From contig JANDJZ010000247.1 of the NCBI GenBank assembly GCA_027943245.1, positions 1 through 11,364 of the forward strand: a DNA stretch of 11,364 nt, given 5' to 3'. Each line of letters begins with the position of its first letter. The stretch's first letter is position 1. Below the pieces are notes generated by a model, which was not told the origin of the DNA, ran no database searches, and saw only the letters and a list, made by a program, of their open reading frames with translations. Source of the stretch: Acanthamoeba sp. SK_2022b (taxonomy: Eukaryota > Discosea > Longamoebia > Acanthamoebidae). Below are positions 1 to 7,618 of the stretch, piece by piece. Position numbers and translations under genes: made by a program.

Positions 1-62
1 CCTAATCGCGTGTTGTGAAGAAGGCCTTACGCCTCCGCGCTCTCGCGTGTGGCATGCAACAG

Positions 63-129
63 TCCTGCCTGGGGCATCGGACCCAACGCCACGCTCATGT
101 TCGAGATGGAGGTCCTTTCGATCAGATGA
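63..129 (+). CDS. FKBP-type peptidyl-prolyl cis-trans isomerase, last exon (partial)
   Basis: Only the final exon is in the window. The frame that ends at the TGA at 127-129 reads PAWGIGPNATLMFEMEVLSIR. This matches the C-terminal strand of FKBP domains, where an IPPNATLVFDVELL-like segment closes the beta sheet beside the FK506 and substrate pocket. The family catalyses cis-trans isomerisation of X-Pro bonds. I place the exon start at 63, just after an AG (61-62) in a GCAACAG context; bases 1-62 are then the end of an intron. The gene converges on the epimerase gene, with about 110 bp between the two stop codons. The domain is recognised from about 20 residues only, so full architecture and localisation are unknown. 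A multidomain FKBP is equally possible. Confidence 0.6.
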
Positions 130-200
130 ACGCGTGTTCTGCGCACTCGCTTACTCACGGCGGCCTCCCCTCTACACCCGTGTAGAGCTTTCCCGCTTGG

Positions 201-206
201 AATAAA
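201..206 (+). terminator. AATAAA polyadenylation signal for the FKBP-like gene
   Basis: A canonical AATAAA lies 71 nt after the TGA at 127-129 and before the convergent epimerase stop at 242. The position fits 3'-end formation of the plus-strand gene. Cleavage 10-30 nt downstream would make the two convergent transcripts nearly abut or overlap. Function is inferred from motif and position only. Confidence 0.45.
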
Positions 207-241
207 AAGAGGTCCCACAGCATGGCAGCTCTTGTGTGGCA

Positions 242-1981
242 CTACGCCTCTGCCCTCTCCATGTGAGCTCCTCCTGCTCCGCTCTTGGAGGCGTTGTGGG
301 TATCATCGATGGCGGCGGTGGCGGCGAGCGGCCGGTCGGCGCGCACGACGACGCGGCTCAAGGCGTAGTCCTGTCCGTGGACGTCGAGGCCTTTGACCTG
401 GTCGCGCGCCACCTGTTCCTTGATCCAGTCGTACGTCGCCCGCAGGCCATCGACCAGCCGAGTCGACGGGGCCCACCCGAGCCGCTCCCTGATCAGGTCA
501 TTGTTGCTGTTCCGCCCTCTGGCCACGCCGCACACATGGCCGAGTAAGTCGCTGCGTGCGTGCGCATGTGGGTGTGCGTGCGAGTGCTGATGGTACCGGA
601 CACCCATGGGGCCGGACGTGTAGGTGAAGCCCAGGGACTTGTCATCAAAGGCGCAGATCATGCGGGCCATGTCCTGCATCGACACCATCTCCTCCGACCC
701 GATGTTGAGGGGCTCGCGCACCTCCGACTCCATCAGCCGCAGCAGACCCTCCTGTGTCGACACAGGACCAACAGGCTTCAGGTGGAGGAATGGACAATGA
801 GGAGAGTGGGGGTGAGCTACCACGCAGTCATCGATGAAGCAGAAGCTTCGCGTCTGGCGGCCGTCGCCCCACATCTCGATGTTGTCCACCGAACAAATGA
901 CCTTACGACAGAACGCGGCCGGTGCCTTTTCTCTACTCAGGGGAGTCAGTGCTCGCTCTGAACTCGGCGTGTGTTGTGTACCGTGTGTCGAGTATGAGTC
1001 CTTTGTGTCGTGTGTTTAGTACCTGCCGCCCTTCCAGGCGCCTTTGGGCCCGTAGATGTTATGCAGGCGGGCGACGCGCATCTCCATGCCATAGTCCTCC
1101 ATGTAGTGCCTGCAGAGCACCTCCCCGTTGAGCTTCTCCATCCCATAGGCGTCCTGGGGCTGTGCCGGCCATGCATCGGCTTCCCTAACAAGTGGTACCA
1201 CATCATCGTCAGCCTCGCTCCCCTCACCCCACAAACACGAGCCTACGCGAAGGGCTACCTGAGCCCGGGGTTGTCCTCGGTCTCCTGCTTGTGCTCTGGG
1301 TACACACAAGCTGAAGACGTGTATAAATATCTGCGCACAGGCCCAAGAAAAGCAAGTGGTGAGCAAACTGAGAAGAGAGAAAGACGGTGACGGAGGCAGG
1401 CGGGCGCAAACCTCTTTACGCCGTTGAGACGGGAGGCCTCGGCCATGTTGAAGGTTATCATGGTATTGTTGTAGAGGATGTAGGCCTGGTTGCTTTGGAT
1501 GTACCCCATCCCGCCCATGTCAGCAGCGAAGTTGAAGACCCAGTGGCACCCCCTGGTCACCCTCTCGCAGTTCTCTCGCTCTGTCCATGACGCGTCCACG
1601 TAAGACCACTCACGCACACCCACAAGGCGAGGTACGCACGGCAAGGCACGCCCACTCGCGCTCGCATTTTCCTTGTGGGAGAAGTGACGCACTGCGGAGG
1701 TCGACCTGGTGAAAGACGTCGCAGAACTCATGGTGCTGCATGTACTCGTTGGTGCGGACGTCAGCCCCCACCACAGTGAACCTTCCTGATGGGTCGTGCT
1801 TCAGGCGGCGCGCCATGTGTGAGCCGATGAACCCTGCCGCCCCCGCCACAAGCACGACAATCTTCTTCTTGCAGTTCTTGTCTTGGCCCTGATCGGTCGT
1901 CACCCTGGCCCTCTTCCTGCCTCCGTTGTCATGGTTCACGCCATTGGAATCCTGCTCGCTCACCGAGTTCGCTCTCTTCAT
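242..1981 (-). CDS. GME: GDP-mannose 3,5-epimerase, seven exons
   Basis: Converts GDP-D-mannose to GDP-L-galactose (and GDP-L-gulose), the branch step of plant-type ascorbate synthesis and a source of L-galactose for glycans. Join 1981-1693, 1580-1412, 1330-1259, 1184-1023, 932-821, 751-597, 518-242; all introns are GT..AG, and the sum is 1236 nt for 411 residues. Visible features are the NAD-binding GAAGFIG (about 47-53), NFAADMGGMG (113-122), SSACVYPE with Cys161, the YxxxK pair Tyr190/Lys194 in DAYGMEK, HNIYGPKG, and Lys233 in GGREKAPAAF. These four sit at a constant +16 offset from Arabidopsis GME Cys145, Tyr174, Lys178 and Lys217, which supports every junction crossed. The roughly 40-residue N-terminal extension is basic (GRKRAR, CKKK). 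ATG at 1981 is the first in frame; an upstream non-coding exon is possible. The 1692/1581 junction could instead be 1689/1578, changing two residues. Confidence 0.93.
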
Positions 1982-2135
1982 CTCCCGCTTGTCTCCTGCT
2001 CCGCCTGCTGCCCTCCGCAAGGTCAGGAGTTTCCTTTTCGTTTCCTTTTTGCCGGGAGGAATCGGGAATAGGTAAACCACCTTCCCAATAAGGAAAATAA
2101 GTGTTTTTGTTCTCCCTCAATTTCCAGACGATTGC

Positions 2136-3513
2136 TCATTCGCTGTTGTAGTCGCTGTCCGTATCGTCGCTATATTCTTGGATGAAGGTCTGGAAGGCAT
2201 CGCCGTCCGCCGTCATTACCTCGTCCCTCCGCTTCAGCTCGCATAACCGCAGCTTGTTGACCTGCCGCATCTGTTTTTTTTGTTTTGTTTTTTTGCGGGT
2301 GAGTGGACGATAAGGCCACGGCTTGGTGTCAAGTAACGCACATGAAGCGTGTCAAAGTATCGCGGCAGCTGCGCGAGGAACAGCTTGGTAGCGGTGGGGT
2401 TATGGTCCTCAAAGGCCACCAGCACCCGACTGTCGGGCCGCGACACGCCGCGGAGAGTGTTGAGTAGCGCCATCACCACCTGCCAAACCCGCAAGCCCCG
2501 TCCCACACACGCACACGTTACGACTGAGACAGCCAGTCATGCCTCGACGAAGCAGGCGATACCTTGGGCGAGTAGATGAGGTCGGCGCCCAGCACGACAT
2601 CGAACCCGGGCTGAAACTTTACGAGCTCCGTTCGGCCCCTGCCCAGTGTGTGTTAACGGCGGCCGAGTTGCTGGCCGCGAAGTTGAGTGTACCAGTGCAG
2701 CTCCTTGACGCGGTAGGTGTGGCGAAAGGGGTCCAGGTTGTGTTCCACGTTTCGCTTGGTCCACGTCAGCACGCTCTCCATGTCAGTGAACGTCGTGTGT
2801 CCGCCTGTGTGCGTGAAGGTCAGAGAGTAAGCCGACGGTGGCGTGCACACGGGTGGGAGGGGGGGGATGATGAGCAAGGTGAAGGCGCAGGGAGAGGGAC
2901 CGAGGAAGGCGGCGAGGATGCCCGTCAAGCCGCAACCGGAGCCCAGCTCGATGACCCGCTTCCCGACCAAGAAGGTGGGTCCCTCGCGTCGCCACAGAGC
3001 CTCGAGGTGCCGGGCCAACGCCACGCTCTGCCCAACCACGAACACCGTAGTTGGCTATGGGTCGCAATTGCAGCGCCACGTTGCCGCAAGGTGAGGGAGT
3101 GGGCGTGCGTGTACGCTCTTCCACACGGTGAGGCCAACCGTGTTGAGTGCTCGGAAGGAGGTCTGGTGTTGGTACAGCTCAATGGTCAGCAGGTCCTCTG
3201 CTTCTTTGCCAGCCTCGTTGGCCGCTGCCTCTGGCTTTGGATTAATCTCTACTGCCCCTACACGATTTTCGATGCTGTTATGCAGACTTTGCTGGTTCTC
3301 GAGACGAGCTTCGTCATCTGCACGCAGTGCGGCCAGGGCGTGTCGTGGGAGGGAGCTGCGGTAGGTGAGCATCTTGTGTTGGTACAGGTGGCAGTCGTCC
3401 CAAATGTCAACCGCATCCTCAATGCTCAGGTTCTGGTGCTGCCTCACCTCCTTGCCCGCTTGCCAACCTCCATCGGGCAAGTCGCAACGGCCATCTTCCA
3501 ACGCTGGCTCCAT
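2136..3513 (-). CDS. METTL21/Methyltransf_16-like methyltransferase, six exons
   Basis: Predicted SAM-dependent methyltransferase, probably acting on a protein lysine. Join 3513-3115, 3027-2901, 2804-2693, 2638-2563, 2479-2342, 2270-2136; all introns are GT..AG, and 987 nt encode 328 residues. Core features in order: GLTVWKSSVALARHLE (about 127-141), corresponding to the VW..A..LA..L helix of the family; motif I IELGSGCGLTGI (159-170); acidic post-I TDME (182-185); LHWG (211-214); and GADLIY (230-235), which carries the family's DxxY motif (Asp232-Tyr235). The first 110 residues are outside the core and unrecognised. The tail is acidic (EYSDDTDSDYNSE). It lies in tandem with the epimerase, 154 bp between its stop and that ATG. 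The substrate is unknown; METTL21, METTL22 and related lineages cannot be separated by eye. A T-rich tract directly before the ATG leaves open an upstream exon. Confidence 0.82.
2851..2866 (+). other. G-run tract inside a methyltransferase intron
   Basis: GGGTGGGAGGGGGGGG on the plus strand lies inside the 2805-2900 intron of the minus-strand gene. The runs are long enough for a four-stranded G structure on the template strand, and the RNA would carry the C-rich complement. It is reported as a sequence pattern; no function is claimed. Confidence 0.4.
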
Positions 3514-5374
3514 GAGGTAGAAAAAAAAGAAACAGAAAAGGAAGTCGATTTTTTCTGCCGTGACCCCATTGGTTGAGCTTCATTGTTGTTGGCCAGAGGT
3601 AGTTTGCTTCTCCTGTATTTGTGTCCTCTTCTTTTCAACTTGCATAGCCTGTGGTTAGCACATAACATATAAAATAATTTGTACAAATAATATATCCAAA
3701 TGAAACAGTACATTGACCAGCTGGAAGTACAATAAAACAGCACAGGCAGAAAATGTGGAGGTAGCAGTTGGGAAGGTGATGGGAGGAGGAGATGAGAATG
3801 TGGCTGAGGTAGCAGGTAGGCTCAGGGAAGGGAGTGAAGGCTCATCCAAAAGCCAGATGTGGTAAAAAGCACAGAGACAATGAGGAAAGAGCACTGATGT
3901 GATGTGAGGTGGGAAAAAAGTTCTTTTCAGTACAACAATGCCTCTAACCTCCAACCAATTTGAATGTTTAGAAGAGATCAAGTTCCAACAATTTAAACAC
4001 AATTCATGTTGACCAATACATTTTGTCAATTACAAAACATCAGGCCATGTACATCTTTGTGTGTGTTTTTATTTCATTTATGTACAAAAAGTATGCATGT
4101 GCTGGGGAGGTGCTTCATTGATGGCATGGCATCAAGGTTTTGCCAGTGCACCTCCTTCACCACACACACACTTGCTTGCAACCATAGGGCCCACATGTGC
4201 AGTGTTCATGCAGCTCCTCTTCACCACACATGCACCTTCTTTCCCACAATTACACCCTCAATGTTGTCATGTTTGGGCATGTGTTGTGGGTTATCATGGT
4301 GCCATTTTTGCTTGCAATACCATCACAAAGTATGCACATGCTCTTTGCTTTGCAACATGTTCACCAGCATTGCCATAATGTTGTAATCCCATCCATGGGC
4401 ACTGGGTGACAACACAGCCTTGCCAATTCAAGCTTTACTCCCAAGCCTGTTGCCTTAGACCACTGTCCAGGCACATGCACAGCCTTGGCATGATGTCATC
4501 CTGCTCATATATAGTCCTAATACACCTCTGCACACATGGATGACAGTGCATCCAATTCATTCTGGGAAAGTACAATGAGAAACACACACGCACAAAACTC
4601 AACATCTTCCATTTTTAAGTTGTTTTTTCATCATGTATGCATACACAGTCCTGAAGTGCTCCTTTACCTACATCAAACTGTCCATTTCCTTTGTTCTGGT
4701 GCCAATCAAGCATTGTGTACATGTACGTGATGGCAGAGCAGAGAGAAATGCCAAGAAGACCTCCAACATCACATGCTCATACATGACCAGATAGCAAGCA
4801 TTTTTATGGTAAAGGCCATCTGTAAACAATTACTCTACCTAAAATATAGTAAACTTAAACAAAGTTGTTACTTGGTCTAAAGCTGGTTAATTCACATTCC
4901 TGGAAATGAGTGCTCAAAAAAACCCCAGTCATTTTTGACCTCTCATTTGATAATGGAGGAGGTTCTCTGGTCTAGTGGTCTAGGCTCCCAACTCCATGAT
5001 GAGAGCAGGATCTGTTGGTCATTGTCATCATGAATGCATGGAATATGCCTGTTGAGGGTGTGTCCTCCATGGAGAGGACAGAGAAGGGGAGGGAAAAGCC
5101 AGCCTACCAACGCCAGCCTTTCTGCTGTTTCCCTGGTTCCAAAAGGAAATTCCCACGCCCAAAGCAAACGAGTGCTATATGCCGACTACTTAATGAGGGT
5201 TAATTATCATCCCGATAGGCGATTCACCCGACAAAAGTTGCGACTCGCAAGTAAATCGGCATTCACCAGGACAGCCATCGGCCGGACAGTTTCAGGTTCG
5301 GGTAGATATCAGGACATCGGTCTTTTGCGCTATTGGACCTTGAGGTTGGTTAGCCTCGAGGTTCCACCAAGAAG
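3514..5374. other. Gene-free, CpG-depleted AT-richer region
   Basis: No recognisable gene. Between the CpG at 3559 and the one at 5111 I find only two CpGs (4589 and 4726), with a run of about 1,030 bp (3561-4588) holding none. Flanking genes have a CpG every few bases. TpG and CpA are abundant (CATG, TGCA and CACATG recur), as expected if methylated CpG decayed to TpG/CpA. Short open stretches exist on both strands but translate to Cys/His/Met-rich peptides without domain character. There is a CA run near 4160 and loosely repeated pyrimidine-rich CACC blocks near 4148 and 4210. I found no clear terminal repeats or target-site duplication. From 5111 normal CpG density returns, and 5111-5374 should hold the promoter of the next gene. 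An ancient silenced mobile or viral insertion is the leading explanation. Confidence 0.75.
5238..5250. promoter_or_regulatory. Perfect short palindrome upstream of the glycosyltransferase gene
   Basis: TTGCGA-C-TCGCAA is a 6+1+6 perfect inverted repeat, 125 bp before the ATG at 5375 and inside the CpG-normal stretch after the desert. It could be a site for a dimeric transcription factor. Short palindromes also arise by chance, so confidence is low. Confidence 0.2.
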
Positions 5375-6439
5375 ATGATCGCTAGCGTTTCTTCTTCATC
5401 ACTAGCTCTCGTGATGCTGCAGACAAGGAAGGGGACCCTATTGCTGCTCTTCGTTTTCTCTCTATTCTCTAACTCATCACCCACTCCAACGCGACAACCA
5501 CAACCGATGATGGGAAGCGCATTCCACCACATCACGGTATCCACGGGGAACAGTCCACCTCCTCCCAATCTTATCATCCAGCAGAGGCGCGCGCCATGGG
5601 GCATCAATCTTTTGGGCCGAGGTGACCCAGCGCTCCATGGCAAGGGTATCGGCTATGGGACCAAGCTGCGATACCCTCACGAGTTCGTCGCCAGTCTCGT
5701 CGCTGCAGGCAGGGGGTCCGACATCGTTCTTTTCACCGACGCCTACGACGTACTTCCCACACAGAGCTGCACGCTAGGCCACCTCATCGACGTGTACATT
5801 GCCAGCGAACGGGAGGTGGTCCTGTCGGGCGAGGTCAGCTCGTTCGAGGTCAACAAACACTGGGTGCCGCGGTACAAGGAACGAGCGCTGGAACCTGCTG
5901 ATGGCTTTCTCGCGTCGCCTCCGGGCCCCTACGAGCACATCAACTCAGGGGCCATCATTGGCACTGCGGATGCACTGTTGCGGTGCTACGAGAGCCGACC
6001 CTACAACCAGTCTACGGACGACCAGGACTGGTGGATCGAGGTCTACCTGAGGGCGAAGAACGGCCAACCAGCCGCCATCGGCATAGACACAACGGCCAGG
6101 CTGGCCCTTTCTGTCGCCGGTGCAGAGGACGATATCGACTGGCTGCCTGGCTCCACGGGTGGTTCTTTTGTAAATGTCCGGACAGGTTCGGTGCCGTGCC
6201 TGTTACACTTTGACGGGCCAAGGCTCAAGCACTGGCTGCCCTACTTCGACGAGGTGATGAACGGAAGTGCCTGGGACAAGGAAACGTTCCGATCCCACAA
6301 AGTTTTGAGCTCCGATCCACAGGTCCTAGTTGGCCTCCTGTTCTCCATCTCGTGTGCTCTTTTGTTCTTGGTTGGTCGCTGTGCCAGATATGCTCCCCTG
6401 CTGCGCAAGGGGTGCTCACGACTACTCCAGCTCAAATAA
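5375..6439 (+). CDS. PLOD-type glycosyltransferase, intronless, membrane-anchored
   Basis: The 354-residue protein resembles the GT-A-like glycosyltransferase domain of procollagen lysyl hydroxylases, which adds sugar to hydroxylysine. Visible features: N-terminal hydrophobic segment (about 20-32), a first-strand HITVST (52-57), DIVLFTDAYDV (116-126) with the metal-binding DxxD (Asp122, Asp125), HINSGAIIGTA (188-198) matching the family's LNSGGFIG, TDDQD (214-218), and LLHFDGP (276-282) where family members carry an HGNGP-type loop. A second hydrophobic segment (about 316-335) with a basic tail follows. There is no hydroxylase domain. One signal anchor or signal peptide plus one C-terminal membrane helix suggests an ER/Golgi enzyme. 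It is a single exon, unlike its intron-rich neighbours to the left. The stop codon is part of an AATAAA. It converges on the next gene with 63 bp between stops. The real acceptor (hydroxylysine or another glycan) cannot be read from sequence. Confidence 0.82.
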   Translation: MIASVSSSSLALVMLQTRKGTLLLLFVFSLFSNSSPTPTRQPQPMMGSAFHHITVSTGNSPPPPNLIIQQRRAPWGINLLGRGDPALHGKGIGYGTKLRYPHEFVASLVAAGRGSDIVLFTDAYDVLPTQSCTLGHLIDVYIASEREVVLSGEVSSFEVNKHWVPRYKERALEPADGFLASPPGPYEHINSGAIIGTADALLRCYESRPYNQSTDDQDWWIEVYLRAKNGQPAAIGIDTTARLALSVAGAEDDIDWLPGSTGGSFVNVRTGSVPCLLHFDGPRLKHWLPYFDEVMNGSAWDKETFRSHKVLSSDPQVLVGLLFSISCALLFLVGRCARYAPLLRKGCSRLLQLK

Positions 6440-6440
6440 A
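6435..6440 (+). terminator. AATAAA overlapping the glycosyltransferase stop codon
   Basis: The bases AATAAA contain the TAA stop at 6437-6439. If this is the working polyadenylation signal the 3' UTR is only some 10-30 nt, which fits the 63-bp space to the convergent stop at 6505. Inferred from motif and position. Confidence 0.5.
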
Positions 6441-6502
6441 AACAATTCCAATAGTAAACCAGAAAGCCAACATCCTGTTCGTTCATTTAGCGTGTGTTTC
6501 TT

Positions 6503-7618
6503 TCAGAAATCAAAGGTCTTGTGCTTGCGCCAGGGGTAGTCCTCGGGTCGGTCGTGGAGGAGGAGCATGGCATAGAGGACACGCTCGTGCCCGAACGGGA
6601 CCGAGGGGTCGAGGTAGGCCTCCTCGATGGTCTGGCCCTGGGGCAGCGGGTACGCGTCGTAGCCGCACAGCTGCAGGTTGGTCCCGGCCTCGACCATCTC
6701 CAGCAGGCGCTTGAAGTCGGGCTCCTGCGACGCCAGCCGCTCGTAGAAGTTGCAGTAGAACTGACGGCTCTGGACGTAGGTCAGCCTGTGCTCGCTGCCG
6801 TCGCGTCGGTCCACCCACAAAAAGTAGACCGGCACGTTGCGGTTGCCCGCGTTCTCCGCGCTCGGCGGAGCCCTGAACTTGTGTCGATGCGGCACCGGGT
6901 CCTCGTAGAAGCGCAGCCGGTTGGCCACGTAGAGCGGGCCCGGGTTGCCCTCGTCGTCGAGCTCCTCGGAAAAGACCTTGGTGCCCTGGTGGAAGTTCTC
7001 GATGTTGAGGGCCGGCGGCAGGCCCGGCTGGCCGTGGTCCACGGGCCCGAGCGACATGGGCGACAGGCGCATGCAGCCGAAGCCGTCGATCTTATTCTGG
7101 TGCTTGAAGTTGGGGTAGACGCGCAGGTAGCCCTCGAGATGTCGCGGAGACTTGAGCATGCGCAGCCGCTCGAGCACGACGTCGCCGCGCCGGCCCGCCG
7201 CCTGGTTGCGCTGGCGGTGCTGCTCGACCAGGGCGCGGTCGGCCTCGGCCCGCTGCTGCTGCATCCGCTTGCGGTCCTTGGCGTCCCTCTTGGGCAGGTC
7301 GCGTCGGTTCAGCTTGTCCCTAGCATGGACGCCGCAGAGGTAGACCACCGTCTCCTTCTCCTGCTCCTCCTCCTCCTCGCCCGTCGTCCCATTCTTTTTG
7401 CTTGTTTGGTAATTAGTGTTATTCTTCGACATAATTCTTTTAATGTTGTTTCTGTGCTTGCCCGTGAGGAAGGCGGCGAGGCCGCGTCGCGAGGGGGGCT
7501 TGGGCTGGGCAAAGTAAGCGTTGTTGGTGCAGGCTTTGCCGGAGCCTCTGGGGGCCTGGCATTTCACCTCTCCATAATACACCACCTCTTCCTCCAATGC
7601 CTCCTCTTCTTCTCGCAT
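6503..7618 (-). CDS. Uncharacterised giant-virus-type protein with split Cys/His cluster
   Basis: Single-exon frame of 371 residues; ATG at 7618 is the first in frame, with an in-frame TAA upstream. I recognise no enzyme. The layout matches an uncharacterised family I associate with nucleocytoplasmic large DNA viruses of protists, recalled rather than verified. Features: acidic start; EVKCQ..KACTNNAYF (Cys20, Cys30) and YLCGVHAR (Cys95, His98), together a plausible zinc site; a basic/Gln helix (about 100-145); LSPMSLGPVDHGQPGLPP (185-202) then NIENFHQGTKVF (205-216); PHRHKF; an FYCNFYERL helix (287-295); LQLCGYDAY (315-323); and PFGHERVLYAML (341-352) near the C terminus. Residues about 37-88 look like an insertion that separates the two halves of the Cys/His cluster. 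Both C and H motifs are intact, with no frameshift. It diverges from the next gene. Base composition matches host genes apart from one AT-rich patch. Confidence 0.8.
   Translation of the reverse strand: MREEEEALEEEVVYYGEVKCQAPRGSGKACTNNAYFAQPKPPSRRGLAAFLTGKHRNNIKRIMSKNNTNYQTSKKNGTTGEEEEEQEKETVVYLCGVHARDKLNRRDLPKRDAKDRKRMQQQRAEADRALVEQHRQRNQAAGRRGDVVLERLRMLKSPRHLEGYLRVYPNFKHQNKIDGFGCMRLSPMSLGPVDHGQPGLPPALNIENFHQGTKVFSEELDDEGNPGPLYVANRLRFYEDPVPHRHKFRAPPSAENAGNRNVPVYFLWVDRRDGSEHRLTYVQSRQFYCNFYERLASQEPDFKRLLEMVEAGTNLQLCGYDAYPLPQGQTIEEAYLDPSVPFGHERVLYAMLLLHDRPEDYPWRKHKTFDF

Noticed and set aside
25..262. Similar short sequences at 25-49 and 240-262 (TACGCCTC...CTCTC...TGTG), possible duplicated epimerase 3' end
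   Set aside because: The similarity is about 23 bp and imperfect, one copy lies in the presumed FKBP intron, and GC-rich low-complexity sequence can produce this by chance.
2539..3576. 345-codon plus-strand open frame across the methyltransferase gene
   Set aside because: The minus strand gives a clear methyltransferase once introns are removed; this frame crosses those introns and has no domain features.
3655..4029. Minus-strand 124-codon open frame
   Set aside because: Ser/Pro/Phe-rich with no domain character, in the CpG-depleted DNA; no good start or splice context.
4006..4386. Cys/His-rich open frame in the CpG desert, considered as a zinc-binding protein
   Set aside because: It lacks an ATG start at the right place and has irregular Cys/His spacing. 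The composition is explained by CpG decay, and other frames show the same bias.
4040..4495. Minus-strand frame with several internal stops, mostly TGA, considered as a decayed gene
   Set aside because: TGA from CGA would fit CpG decay, but the number of stops is not clearly below chance and no family is recognisable.
4961..5035. Full tRNA gene
   Set aside because: Only the D-arm and A-box are present; the anticodon stem does not pair and no B-box lies at the right distance.
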